Positions 8,547 through 16,774 of a DNA stretch of 64,000 nt are shown here, in pieces (positions within the stretch are counted from its first letter, which is position 1; the number at the start of each line of letters is the position of its first letter). The DNA comes from Streptomyces olivoverticillatus. GTDB taxonomy: Bacteria > Actinomycetota > Actinomycetes > Streptomycetales > Streptomycetaceae. The notes beneath the pieces were generated by a model. That model was not told the DNA's origin, ran no database searches, and saw nothing but the letters and a program-made list of their open reading frames with translations. A program made the translations under genes and the position numbers. Where the stretch lies: assembly GCF_014203555.1 (NCBI RefSeq), contig NZ_JACHJH010000003.1, positions 456,899 through 520,898 of the forward strand, read 5' to 3'.

Positions 8547-8765
8547 ATGTATGAGATCCCGCCGAAGCGGCGTGCAGTCCGACGGGCCGTGACCCGCGCG
8601 GACGTCGAAGCCGCAGAAGCACAGGCCACGTTCACCACCCGACTGATCGAGGCCATCGAGACTGACCCCGAAGTGCGGGCCGCGGTCCTCCGCCTGGTCG
8701 CTGGCGCACGGCGAATGTCCCGCCCCACCACGACCACGCCCATCCGGCGGGGAGGGACTCGCTGA
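8547..8765 (+). CDS. Small basic protein before capsid protease
   Basis: A 72-residue helical protein (MYEIPPKRRAVRRAVTRADV at its start) with a basic N terminus and a basic tail. It is 6 bp after the beta-rich gene and its stop overlaps the protease start (TGATG). No domain recognised; it could be a small head-assembly accessory. Confidence 0.5.
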   Translation: MYEIPPKRRAVRRAVTRADVEAAEAQATFTTRLIEAIETDPEVRAAVLRLVAGARRMSRPTTTTPIRRGGTR

Positions 8766-10420
8766 TGACCGCCCGGATCGCCACTGTCTCCGGAACGATG
8801 CTCACCCCTGGGGTGTCCCGCAACCGCCGTCTGTACACCGCCGAGCTGATCGCCAAGGCGGCGCGGCGGATGAGCGAGCGCATCGCTGACCCCGAGGGGC
8901 TGCCGATCGTGATGCGCACCCATCACGAGGCCGGGGACGACTCGCAGCTGATTGTCGGCAGGCTGACCGACGTGAGGGTGGGGGAGGACGGGGCAGCCCG
9001 CTACCGCGCCGACCTGTACGACACTGCGCCCGGCCGGGACATCGCCGCTCTGGTCACGGGGAAGGCTCCGGCGCTGCGGTCGGTGTCCATTCACGGTTAT
9101 TGGCTCGGCCCCGTCCAGCGCGTCCAGCACGAGGGCGAGAGCGTGACCACAGCGGAGGACCTGGAAATCGACGCCGTCGACTTCACGGCCACACCCGGTG
9201 TGACCGGAGCGACGGTGACAGCCGCCTCCTACCTGCCGGATGAAGCCCCCGCCACCGAGTCCGCCGGGCGCACGCCGATCAGCGAATCAGTGCAGGCCAG
9301 CGTGGAACGCGTCGGCGAGGCAGGGGCGGAAGAGGCGTACTCGGCCAGGCAGAAGCGGGCGATGGCTGCCAAGGGCCAGGCGATGAAGAACCCCAGCGGT
9401 GACCCGTCGTACCCCATCAAGACCAAGTCGGACTTGCGCAAGGCCATCCGGGCGGTAGGGCGGGGCGGTGCCGACCACGATGCAATCCGGCGGCACATCA
9501 TCCAGCGCGCCACGGCGCTCGGCGTCACCTCGATGCTCCCCGACACATGGAACAAGGACGGCTCCATGAAGGAGAACGCCCTCCGGCTTGGGGAGATCCG
9601 CGAGTACTACCCCGACGGGCCCGGCGGAGGCGCCGGCTTCTGCATTGACGCCTACAACGGCCCGATCTCCCTGACGATGCGGGCCTGTGGCATCGACCCG
9701 GCCGAGCTCCGTGTCATCACCCAAGCCGCCATGACCGCAGCCGTGGACGCCCTCCAGGCCATGGACCCCGACATGGACGCCGACATCGACATCGACGGTG
9801 CACCACATGCCGACACCGATGACGACAACAACGGCGGAGCCGCCGTCAGCCTTGATGACGGCACCGAGACCCTCCCTGCAGTCGACGCCCTCACCGAGAC
9901 CGCCCCGGCCGCAGCCGCCGGGGAGACCACCACCGAAACGGAGTCCGCTGTGAGCGAGACCGCCCCGGCCGCCGACACGGCGACCCCCGACCGCACTCTC
10001 ACCGACGCCGACATCCGCGCCCTCGGCGCCCTCTTCGGCACCGCCCTGAAGGAGAACCTCGCACCGGTCCTTCAGGCTGTCACCGAGACCACGGCCCATC
10101 CGGCGCCGGCCACGGAGACCACTGAGGCACCCGTACAGGACAAGCCCAAGGTCGGTAGGAAGGCCCTCAAGGAGACCGCGGCCGAGCTGCAGGCGTCCTT
10201 CGACGCCAAGCTCGCCGAAGCCCTCACCCGGCAGCGCGACGAACTCCGCGAGGAACTCCTCGCCGAACGCGGCCTCCCACCGCGCAAGGGCTACCGCGTG
10301 AACGAGTCCGACAAGCGCGACGACGAGCCCCTGACCGGCGACGCTCTGTGGGACCAGCGAGCAAAGGTCTGGGACCAGTTCATCCCCGGCGGAGCCCCGG
10401 CACCTGCCACCACCGCCTGA
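8765..10420 (+). CDS. Capsid maturation protease with scaffold-like C terminus
   Basis: A 551-residue multi-domain protein. Residues 1-150 look like a prohead serine protease: a histidine in VMRTHHEAGDD and a serine in LRSVSIHGYW are the expected catalytic residues. Residues roughly 195-265 form a separate small helical domain (SARQKRAMAAKGQAM to TALGVTSMLPDTW) found in various phage and actinobacterial proteins. The rest is acidic, low in structure, then a coiled-coil-like end (ELQASFDAKLAEALTRQRDE), as expected of a scaffold that is cut away during maturation. It directly precedes the capsid gene. Confidence 0.8.
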   Translation: MTARIATVSGTMLTPGVSRNRRLYTAELIAKAARRMSERIADPEGLPIVMRTHHEAGDDSQLIVGRLTDVRVGEDGAARYRADLYDTAPGRDIAALVTGKAPALRSVSIHGYWLGPVQRVQHEGESVTTAEDLEIDAVDFTATPGVTGATVTAASYLPDEAPATESAGRTPISESVQASVERVGEAGAEEAYSARQKRAMAAKGQAMKNPSGDPSYPIKTKSDLRKAIRAVGRGGADHDAIRRHIIQRATALGVTSMLPDTWNKDGSMKENALRLGEIREYYPDGPGGGAGFCIDAYNGPISLTMRACGIDPAELRVITQAAMTAAVDALQAMDPDMDADIDIDGAPHADTDDDNNGGAAVSLDDGTETLPAVDALTETAPAAAAGETTTETESAVSETAPAADTATPDRTLTDADIRALGALFGTALKENLAPVLQAVTETTAHPAPATETTEAPVQDKPKVGRKALKETAAELQASFDAKLAEALTRQRDELREELLAERGLPPRKGYRVNESDKRDDEPLTGDALWDQRAKVWDQFIPGGAPAPATTA

Positions 10421-10469
10421 CCCCGCTCCGTCCCGGCCCGCGCAACAAGCCCGGCCGACCCCCTCCACC

Positions 10470-10498
10470 AGCCCCGCCCGGTGTCCCGGCGGGGCTTT
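10470..10498 (+). terminator. Terminator or attenuator before capsid gene
   Basis: A 9-bp stem (AGCCCCGCC with GGCGGGGCT) and TTT tail within the 100-bp gap between protease and major capsid genes. It would reduce read-through from the protease, or allow the abundant capsid transcript to begin separately. Confidence 0.6.
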
Positions 10499-10520
10499 CG
10501 CATGAGAAGAGGCAGGCTCC

Positions 10521-11876
10521 ATGCCGACCGAACTGCAGGAAGCGCTGACGCTCGCGTCGGCCGTAACCCCCCTGATCCAGAAGCAGATCGACCCGCTGCT
10601 CCTGGAATACCAGCGCCGCTACGCACCCCTGCTCGCAGCGATCCCGTCCAAGCAGTGGGGTTCGACCCAGTACTTCTTCAACCGGCGCACCGCCCGCCCC
10701 GACGCCGGCGGCGTCATCGACGGCGGCGCCCGCCCGATCGGCAACAGCACCTACGAGCAGGCCGTCTACAACATCAGGCTCCTGCAGGCCGTCGGATCCG
10801 TCACCGGCTTCGCCCAGACCGTCACCCGGGATCTCGTCGGAGACCTGCGTCAGCTCGAGATCGACGGCACCGTCCAGTCCCTGATGTGGACCATGGAGTG
10901 CGACGCGATCTGGGGCCACGACGGCGCCACCGCCAACGGCCAGTACCCGATCTACTCGGGCCTGGACTACCTCGTGTCCAACTGGAGCGCGGGCACCGGC
11001 AGCAACGCGTTCGTCAACGCCCAGGACATCAACGGCAACTTCGCGCTGAAGAACCTCGACGAGCTGATGGACATCGTCGAGTCCAACGCCGCCATGCCCG
11101 TCGGCAGCAACTACATGTTCGTGATGTCGCCCCGCATGTGGTCCAACGTCTCCCAGCTCGTCTTCCCCCAGCAGCGCTTCGCCGCCCCGACCGCCACCAT
11201 CGGCGCCGGCCTGAACGTGCCCACGTACAGGGACGTTCCGATCGTCAAGAGCTCGTTCCTGGCACCGCGGACGTTCCAGATGGGCACCGTGTCGACCGCG
11301 ACCTCGACCAGTGGCGGCACCCTGGCGGCAGCGACGTACTACTACCAGGTCAGTGCGGTGATCGCCCGGTTCGGCGAGATCCAGGTCTCCACCGAGGTCT
11401 CCCAGACCACCACCGGCTCCACCAGCACGGTGACCCTGTCGTTCTCCACGCCGTCGAACATGCCGGACGCCGGCGCCCCCATCCTCTACAAGATCTACCG
11501 CGGCACCGCCACCGGCGCCGAGACCCTCGTCGGGGTCGTCGACGCGTTCGACACCACCGGCACCGCCGTCACCAGCATCATCGACAACGGCACAAACCTC
11601 CTCACCAACTCCAGCGGAAACACCGGCCCCTCGGCCTACCAGGGCGGCAACGCCGGAGCAAAGCCCCGCGGCGCCGGCCAGGAGGACATCTACCTCGTCC
11701 CGCGCGACCAGAACTTCCTCGTCCGGCCCTACACGCGTGACGTCCAGGTCATCCCGCTCGCCCCCACCGTCACCGCACCCGACACACTCCCCTTCGCCCT
11801 GGTCAGCGACACCACGCTCGCGGTCCGGGCGCCGAAGTACGTCGGGCGTTTGAGCCGGGCAGTCGCCAACATCTAG
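10521..11876 (+). CDS. Major capsid protein with inserted beta-sandwich domain
   Basis: A 451-residue protein. The N-terminal 250 residues follow the HK97-fold pattern with a spine-helix-like start and a conserved MECDAIWGHDG region. From about residue 255 to 365 there is an inserted Thr/Ser/Val-rich domain with the repeated look of an Ig or fibronectin III fold (TYYYQVSAVIARFGEIQVST, then APILYKIYRGT). The last 70 residues return to capsid-like sequence ending in RAPKYVGRLSRAVANI. Position after the protease and size make the call firm; the inserted domain is read from composition. Confidence 0.85.
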   Translation: MPTELQEALTLASAVTPLIQKQIDPLLLEYQRRYAPLLAAIPSKQWGSTQYFFNRRTARPDAGGVIDGGARPIGNSTYEQAVYNIRLLQAVGSVTGFAQTVTRDLVGDLRQLEIDGTVQSLMWTMECDAIWGHDGATANGQYPIYSGLDYLVSNWSAGTGSNAFVNAQDINGNFALKNLDELMDIVESNAAMPVGSNYMFVMSPRMWSNVSQLVFPQQRFAAPTATIGAGLNVPTYRDVPIVKSSFLAPRTFQMGTVSTATSTSGGTLAAATYYYQVSAVIARFGEIQVSTEVSQTTTGSTSTVTLSFSTPSNMPDAGAPILYKIYRGTATGAETLVGVVDAFDTTGTAVTSIIDNGTNLLTNSSGNTGPSAYQGGNAGAKPRGAGQEDIYLVPRDQNFLVRPYTRDVQVIPLAPTVTAPDTLPFALVSDTTLAVRAPKYVGRLSRAVANI

Positions 11877-11891
11877 CCCGCCTGTCCCAGG

Positions 11892-11916
11892 GCCCCTGTC
11901 GACGGCATGCAGGGGC
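11892..11916 (+). terminator. Hairpin after major capsid gene
   Basis: GCCCCTG and CAGGGGC form a perfect 7-bp stem with an 11-nt loop, 16 bp after the capsid stop. No T tract follows. It could mark the 3' end of the capsid message. Confidence 0.4.
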
Positions 11917-11951
11917 TGTGAGGCCGGGCGGCACCGTTCGTGGAGGACAGG

Positions 11952-12122
11952 GTGCTCACTCAGCCGTTGTGTGTGGTCCATCTGTTCAAGGGCAAGGCGA
12001 AGCCCGCCGTCACCGGCGTCAAGGGCTACACGGTGTGCCAGAAGCACCTCTCCTTCCAGGACGCCTTCTTCCGCCAGTGGGAGATCGTCCAGGACCCGAA
12101 GCAGGACCCGAAGAAGGGATAG
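11952..12122 (+). CDS. Small hypothetical protein after capsid
   Basis: A 56-residue protein starting MLTQPLCVVHLFKGKAKPAV. The GTG at 11952 is preferred to the in-frame GTG at 11940 because GGAGG sits 5 nt before it. It has two cysteines about 20 residues apart (PLCVVH, TVCQKH), each with a nearby His, which could bind one metal. Function unknown; small proteins at this point in actinophages are common. Confidence 0.55.
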   Translation: MLTQPLCVVHLFKGKAKPAVTGVKGYTVCQKHLSFQDAFFRQWEIVQDPKQDPKKG

Positions 12123-12127
12123 AGCCC

Positions 12128-12397
12128 ATGTGGCTCCGCAAGACACGCCTGGTCCCCGGAAGCGCCCCCGGGGGCTACGAGTGGAACCACCCTGAGGATG
12201 CTGTCGAGGTCCCCGACGACCTCGGCCTGGACCTCGTGGAGATTCCCGGTGCCGGATTCGAGGAGGTACCCGCCCCTGCCGCAGGAGGAGAGGATCGGCC
12301 GCCGGCCGCCGATGCTGGCGGTGTGACCGAGGCGCCGACGAGACGCCGCAGCCCTCGGAAGTCCGGCCTTTCCGGCACATCCGAGATCGCCGAGTAG
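12128..12397 (+). CDS. Hypothetical acidic protein in connector region
   Basis: An 89-residue protein, MWLRKTRLVPGSAPGGYEWN at its start, acidic in the first half (DAVEVPDDLGLDLVEIPG) and basic at the end (TRRRSPRKSGLS). It sits 5 bp after the previous gene and 34 bp before the head-tail connector. Similar short acidic proteins occupy this slot in many siphoviruses; no function assigned. Confidence 0.55.
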   Translation: MWLRKTRLVPGSAPGGYEWNHPEDAVEVPDDLGLDLVEIPGAGFEEVPAPAAGGEDRPPAADAGGVTEAPTRRRSPRKSGLSGTSEIAE

Positions 12398-12431
12398 GCC
12401 TGGGCTGACTGGACAGAGGGGGTGACGGCGG

Positions 12432-13094
12432 ATGCCTGCCGATTCCCCAATCCCGCTGGCGTCGGTCGGCGCGTTCACAGAGGGCCCGTTCGCCAACCTC
12501 GTCTCCGGGTTCAGTACGCAGGCCATAACAAACCTGATGTTGCAGGCGACCCGGGCTTGTGAGTCGGCGTGTGACCGCCGTCTGACGCTGTTCACGAACG
12601 TCGTGGAGACCCAGCGTGCAGACAGTCTGGATGTGGAGGATGCTCTCGACTCCTACGTCCCGCTCGATCCCACCAGCCAGCTGGGTTTCTCGCGGGCCCA
12701 GTCACTTGGCTCCACGCTGCTGGTGCGGCATTGCTGGCTGCGGGAGTTCCCGGCCCGCTATCCGGAGTTGTGGACCGGGTCCATCGCGAGCATCTACTTG
12801 TACCGGTCCTTCTCCGGGCAGCAGGCGGTTGCCGCGTCGACGCTCCAGTTCGAGCCGGACACCGGCCATGTCCGCTTCCAGCTCGGCACGTTCGTGCCGC
12901 CTGGCACGACGATCCAGGTGACGTACTCCGGCGGCTACAGCACGGTGCCGGCGGATCTGGTGCAGGCGTGCCAGTACATGGCCGCCAGCATGGCGGTGAA
13001 GCAGTTGGACCCGGTCGACGGGCGTAGTGGCCATGATCCGGATGCGTTGCGGGCGGACGCGCTGGAGATGCTCGCCCCCTACACCCGGCGGTGA
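12432..13094 (+). CDS. Head-tail connector protein
   Basis: A 220-residue protein. It has a helical N-terminal region (LMLQATRACESACDRRL), a central beta part (LQFEPDTGHVRFQLGTFVPP) and a short C-terminal helix. This is the layout of the gp6/gp15-type adaptor that binds under the portal. The location after the capsid and before the tail genes fits. Exact family membership is inferred. Confidence 0.65.
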   Translation: MPADSPIPLASVGAFTEGPFANLVSGFSTQAITNLMLQATRACESACDRRLTLFTNVVETQRADSLDVEDALDSYVPLDPTSQLGFSRAQSLGSTLLVRHCWLREFPARYPELWTGSIASIYLYRSFSGQQAVAASTLQFEPDTGHVRFQLGTFVPPGTTIQVTYSGGYSTVPADLVQACQYMAASMAVKQLDPVDGRSGHDPDALRADALEMLAPYTRR

Positions 13095-13097
13095 CTC

Positions 13098-13598
13098 ATG
13101 GTCGGGCCCTCCCGTCAGGGCGTGCATCGCCGAGGGCATCCATTGTCGGCGGCAGCCCGCGCGAACATCGCGGCGCGGCTGCGCGGCCGGCATCATCCGC
13201 ACCGGGGCCACCGTCTGTCGGCTTCCGCGCGCGCCAAGCTGAGCCGGGCCCTGAAAGGCAAGCACTATCCGCATCGCGGGCACCCGCTGTCCACGGCGGC
13301 CCATGCCGCTAGCCGCCGGCCTCGGGCTCACCCTGCGCGGGTGCGGGCCCGTACACAGCACTCCACGGACCCCAACAGCACGCACCGCACGCATCGCACG
13401 GCCCCCCAGCGCGCCCATGCCCAGCGCCCTGGGCGACCACGCCGGGCGAGCCACCCGGCCAGTCTCCGGCATCACGGCCGGGTCGGCACGCACCTCGGGG
13501 TCAGCCGTCACCAGCGCACCACCCGCGTCGGAGGCCGCCACCGCAGGGGCCATCCCGCCTACCGCGCCCGTCGGCGCAGAAGCCGGAGGCGCCGATGA
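13098..13598 (+). CDS. NUMOD3-like repeat protein, highly basic
   Basis: A 166-residue, extremely Arg/His-rich protein. Its first half has three near repeats of the type HRRGHPLSAAARANIAARLR, then HRGHRLSASARAKLSRALKG, then HRGHPLSTAAHA, closely resembling NUMOD3 DNA-binding motifs of homing endonucleases. No nuclease domain is attached. The second half is low-complexity Arg, His, Pro and Thr. It starts 3 bp after the connector stop and ends in an ATGA overlap with the next gene, so the full frame looks used. A second open frame (13303-13623) overlaps it. Confidence 0.6.
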   Translation: MVGPSRQGVHRRGHPLSAAARANIAARLRGRHHPHRGHRLSASARAKLSRALKGKHYPHRGHPLSTAAHAASRRPRAHPARVRARTQHSTDPNSTHRTHRTAPQRAHAQRPGRPRRASHPASLRHHGRVGTHLGVSRHQRTTRVGGRHRRGHPAYRARRRRSRRRR

Positions 13599-14080
13599 GC
13601 ACAGCCGACGCCGTGGACCGTGAGGTCGCGTGGCTGACATCGTCCGGGGACGGCCTGCCTGCGCTGCTCACGAGCGCAGGTGGCCCGTGGGGCAACATCC
13701 AGGCGTACCAGCCCAGGACACCTGGCAGGCGCAGTACCAACATCTTCGTTCTGCGCCGTCAGATCCACGAGAAGCGCTTCGCGAACGTCCGCCGGATGCC
13801 GACCTACGAGTTCGCCCTCAAATTGATCTGGCCGCTCACCTCGGGGCAAGGCATCGCAGAGGCCGACCAAAGGGCCTTCGATGCCGCGGTCGACAAGATC
13901 CTGACCCGTATCGGCGGACTCACGGGCGACAAGAGCCATGGCGGCAGGTTCCGGTCCGTGGCAGAGAACCCGGAGTACGTGACCGTCAGGTTCACCGATC
14001 CCGAGCAGACCATGCCGCCCGAGGCCGAATTCCGGGCCGAGATCACATATTTCGCGGACGACATCGAAATCACCGGCTGA
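13595..14080 (+). CDS. Neck or tail-completion protein
   Basis: A 161-residue protein coupled (ATGA) to the repeat protein before it. Mixed alpha/beta sequence, with FALKLIWPLTSGQGIAEADQ in the middle and a beta-rich end (EFRAEITYFADDIEITG). Size and position immediately before the tail-tube block fit a tail terminator or tail-completion protein. No diagnostic motif; assignment is by synteny. Confidence 0.55.
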   Translation: MSTADAVDREVAWLTSSGDGLPALLTSAGGPWGNIQAYQPRTPGRRSTNIFVLRRQIHEKRFANVRRMPTYEFALKLIWPLTSGQGIAEADQRAFDAAVDKILTRIGGLTGDKSHGGRFRSVAENPEYVTVRFTDPEQTMPPEAEFRAEITYFADDIEITG

Positions 14081-14107
14081 CCTGCCCTCTTCTGCATTCT
14101 TCTCTTC

Positions 14108-14129
14108 GGCCCCTGCCTGCGCGGGGGCC
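14108..14129 (+). terminator. Hairpin between neck and tail genes
   Basis: GGCCCC and GGGGCC form a 6-bp stem followed by TTCTG, in the 71-bp gap after the neck gene. A weak terminator-like element. Confidence 0.35.
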
Positions 14130-14151
14130 TTCTGCATGTCCGGAGGCCCCC

Positions 14152-14364
14152 GTGCTCCAGCGCAACCCCCATCCCTACGCGCTGGACGTGCCGGACATTC
14201 CGGCAACCGTCCAGCCCGGCGCCACCGTCGACTGGCCGCGCCTGATCGCCGGATTCGAACCCGTCGCTGACGCATCACCGGCCTCCGAGCTGGATGCCGC
14301 GAAGTCTCCGAGGAAGAAGAGCGCGCCGACGGCTGCCGCGGCTGGTGAGGAGTCCACGTCATGA
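14152..14364 (+). CDS. Small hypothetical tail-region protein
   Basis: A 70-residue protein from GTG 14152 with CGGAGG upstream. It begins MLQRNPHPYALDVPDIPATV and ends in a Lys/Ala/Ser-rich tail. The stop overlaps the tail tube start (ATGA). Short proteins with a conserved NPHPYALDVPD-like start are common just before actinophage tail tube genes; role unknown. Confidence 0.55.
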   Translation: MLQRNPHPYALDVPDIPATVQPGATVDWPRLIAGFEPVADASPASELDAAKSPRKKSAPTAAAAGEESTS

Positions 14365-15506
14365 CCCAGATCTCCCGCCTTGCCACCCTCGGCCTCGCCA
14401 AGGAAGCGGTCGCCGGCACCTGGCTCGCACCGACGGTGGGCATTCCATTCCTCAAGGGCGACTACGAGGACATGTACACCGAGATCAAGGACGAGTCCAT
14501 CCGGGGCAACGACACGGTGCTGCAGGGCATGTACCAGGGCGTCGTTCACGCTGAATGGCAGCTCGACGTGATGGCATACCCCGATCTGATCGGCCACTTC
14601 CTGTGCGGTGTGATCGGCCCGGACGTGGTGACGGCGGGCGTCTCCACGACACTGTCCGCCTCGACCATTGTGGGCGCCACCTCGATCTCGACAGCGGCGA
14701 CGATCCCCGCTGGCTCCATCATCGCGATCGACACCGGCACCAAACTGGAGTACGCGACGACGGGCACGCCCACTGGGTCCGGCCCGTACACGATCCCGAT
14801 CACGGTCCCGGCGACGGGCCTGACCCAGGCACATAACTCGGCTGTCACCGTCGTCAGCCAGACGACGCACACCTTCAAGCAGTCCACCACCGCTCTGCCG
14901 ACGTACAGCCTGACCCTGTACGACACGACACAGACGGTGTCCTGCTCGTACTGCCGCTGCTCCGACCTGCAAATGAAGATCGACCCGAAGGGCGCGGTGT
15001 CTCTGGCGGTCAAATACGTCAGCTTCCCTAGCGTCACGCAGACCCTGCAGACGGAGACGTTCTCCACCTACGACCCGCTGCTCGGCTGGTCCTGGAACAT
15101 GACCAACGGCGGCGCCGCCTCCACCCGCGGTCTGACCTACGACGTGACCGTCAAGCGCGCCACCGAAGCCATCGCCTCGTCTGACGGCACCCAGGCACCC
15201 CGGGAGGTGTTCGCCGGCCCCATCGAAGTCGACGGCACCTACAAAGCGATTTTCGAGAACCAGCTCGACATGCAGCTGTACCTGAACTACACGCAGACCG
15301 CGGCCACCGCGAGCCTGCAGCAGCCTGTGCCGCGCGGCGGCCAGTCCCTGTCGCTGACGATGTCCAAGTCCGGCTGGTACAAGGGCAAGCGCGACCTCAG
15401 CAGTCCTTACGTGCAGGCCGATTTCAGCCTCTCCGGGATCTACAACACCACCGATGGCGGCGCCGTCCAGGCTGTTCTGAAGAACTTCCAGGCATCAGCC
15501 TACTGA
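14361..15506 (+). CDS. Major tail tube protein
   Basis: A 381-residue protein, translationally coupled to the short gene before it. It starts MTQISRLATLGLAKEAVAGT, a common opening for phage tail tube proteins, and has a central Thr/Ser/Ile-rich beta insertion (about residues 90-170) that is probably a surface-exposed domain. The C-terminal part returns to a tube-like beta fold. It is followed by a strong hairpin and the chaperone pair, the standard order. Confidence 0.8.
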   Translation: MTQISRLATLGLAKEAVAGTWLAPTVGIPFLKGDYEDMYTEIKDESIRGNDTVLQGMYQGVVHAEWQLDVMAYPDLIGHFLCGVIGPDVVTAGVSTTLSASTIVGATSISTAATIPAGSIIAIDTGTKLEYATTGTPTGSGPYTIPITVPATGLTQAHNSAVTVVSQTTHTFKQSTTALPTYSLTLYDTTQTVSCSYCRCSDLQMKIDPKGAVSLAVKYVSFPSVTQTLQTETFSTYDPLLGWSWNMTNGGAASTRGLTYDVTVKRATEAIASSDGTQAPREVFAGPIEVDGTYKAIFENQLDMQLYLNYTQTAATASLQQPVPRGGQSLSLTMSKSGWYKGKRDLSSPYVQADFSLSGIYNTTDGGAVQAVLKNFQASAY

Positions 15507-15515
15507 TGATCGACT

Positions 15516-15557
15516 CCCCGGCCGGGTTGCGCGTGAGGGCGTCGTACCCGGCCGGGG
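15516..15557 (+). terminator. Strong hairpin after tail tube gene
   Basis: Perfect 12-bp inverted repeat CCCCGGCCGGGT / ACCCGGCCGGGG with an 18-nt loop, 10 bp after the tail tube stop. No T tract, but the stem is very stable and placed as a partial terminator that would keep tube protein more abundant than downstream products. Confidence 0.55.
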
Positions 15558-15597
15558 CCTACGCCCTCAATGCCCCACCGCAAGGAGACCCCCGCCC

Positions 15598-16005
15598 ATG
15601 CCCGGTTACACGAACCGTGTGATCTTGCTCGAATTCCCCCAGCTCGGCGACAAGGTCTCCGTGCTGCTGCGCAATCCGGTACTCCTGCCGCCCGGGGAGC
15701 TCACCCCGGACGACGTGGCTACGGACGCGGACGGGAAACCCGTCGACACCCAGGCCGCCAACACCGCGATGTACAAGGTCATGGCAGGCTTGATCGTCGC
15801 GTGGCACGTGTACGACGCCAGTGCGACCGGGGTTCCGGTGGCCATTGACCTCGACGCGGATGACCTCACCGCCCAGCTCGCTGCCTTCGAGACCGCCGAG
15901 CAGGTACGCCTGGTCGAGATCACTCCGGAGAACGTCGCGAAGCTGCCGATGGCGATTATCAACCGGATCGGTGAGGAGATCGGCCGGGTCGCGGACCCTT
16001 CCTAG
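15598..16005 (+). CDS. Tail assembly chaperone, first frame (gpG-like)
   Basis: A 135-residue protein starting MPGYTNRVILLEFPQLGDKV, between the tail tube and tape measure genes. Its C terminus is helical and it ends in VADPS just before a stop at 16003. Position and size match the G-type chaperone that coats the tape measure during tail assembly. The next frame is open across the stop, suggesting a frameshifted longer product. Confidence 0.75.
   Translation: MPGYTNRVILLEFPQLGDKVSVLLRNPVLLPPGELTPDDVATDADGKPVDTQAANTAMYKVMAGLIVAWHVYDASATGVPVAIDLDADDLTAQLAAFETAEQVRLVEITPENVAKLPMAIINRIGEEIGRVADPS
15997..16005 (+). promoter_or_regulatory. Candidate -1 frameshift site for gpG/gpGT
   Basis: The last codons of the first chaperone read GAC CCT TCC TAG. 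The run CCCTTCC just before the stop would allow a -1 slip (CCT to CCC in the P site). The -1 frame is open from 15975 and continues as PFLGPGSEYYEDVLL into the second chaperone without a stop. The slippery sequence is not a perfect XXXYYYZ heptamer, so the exact site is tentative. Confidence 0.5.
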
Positions 16006-16031
16006 GCCCCGGCTCCGAGTACTACGAGGAT

Positions 16032-16256
16032 GTGCTGCTGCCCGTCGAGTCAATCCTTGATGGCACCTGGGCCTCCGACGGAGCCCCCGCAGAATGGGCG
16101 GACTTCATCCTGATGCGACGCATGCACTGGTCGTGGGACGAGCTCCAGGCCACCCCGGTGTACGTGCGCCGGTATGCGCTGGATTTCCTCGGCCTGATCG
16201 CCCAGCAGGAGCAGGCCGACCAGGAAGCCGCCCAGCGCCGAGCCCGCCAGCAATAG
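16032..16256 (+). CDS. Tail assembly chaperone, second frame (T part)
   Basis: The open frame encodes a 74-residue product if it starts at GTG 16032, but it is open back to 15975 and is more likely the T part of a frameshifted gpGT. The sequence is rich in Trp and acidic residues (AEWADFILMRRMHWSWDELQ), as usual for T domains, and ends in a Gln/Ala/Arg-rich helix. No good ribosome binding site precedes 16032, which supports frameshift expression. Confidence 0.7.
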   Translation: MLLPVESILDGTWASDGAPAEWADFILMRRMHWSWDELQATPVYVRRYALDFLGLIAQQEQADQEAAQRRARQQ

Positions 16257-16264
16257 GTGAGGTG

Positions 16265-16732
16265 ATGGCCGTGCCGGAGCTGCGGCCGGGCATGTTCACC
16301 CGCCTCGTAACCGAGATCGACCGGTCCGCGCAACTCAAAACACGCACGGTGCTGACCCGCCTGGCCGGAGCGATCGAACGCCAGGCCAAAGTCAACGCGA
16401 GTAACGGCTCACACCCCTACGGCACCCGGACGCCGGCACGGCCAGGGGCGGGCCCGGCGGTGATCTCAGGGACGCTGCGCCGCTCGCTCACCCACACCCC
16501 CGTTGCGTGGACCGGCGGCGGGTGGGAGACCAAGGTCGGCACGGGCGGCGGTGCCTTCCCGCCGTATGGCAGGGGCCGTACTCCGTCGAGCAGGTACGGG
16601 CTCTACCTGGAGACCGGGCTCCGTAACGGTTCCACGTATCCGTTCCTGCGGCCGGCGTTCCGTTTCGGGGTGACCATCGTCGCCCCGCAGTTGTACCAGG
16701 CGGTGTTCCGGCCGTTGTGGCCGCGCATCTGA
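16265..16732 (+). CDS. HK97 gp10-like tail or neck protein
   Basis: A 155-residue protein from ATG 16265, preceded by AGGTGAGGTG. It has an N-terminal helix, then a segment typical of HK97 gp10-type proteins: a basic loop with NASNGSHPYGTRTP and a late LYLETGLRNGSTYPFLRPAF. In many phages this family lies in the neck module; here it is placed after the chaperones, directly before the tape measure. Role probably tail completion. Confidence 0.6.
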   Translation: MAVPELRPGMFTRLVTEIDRSAQLKTRTVLTRLAGAIERQAKVNASNGSHPYGTRTPARPGAGPAVISGTLRRSLTHTPVAWTGGGWETKVGTGGGAFPPYGRGRTPSSRYGLYLETGLRNGSTYPFLRPAFRFGVTIVAPQLYQAVFRPLWPRI

Positions 16733-16774
16733 TCACGCTCTCCGTCCCGGCCGTACCGATGCGACGCGCAGGGG

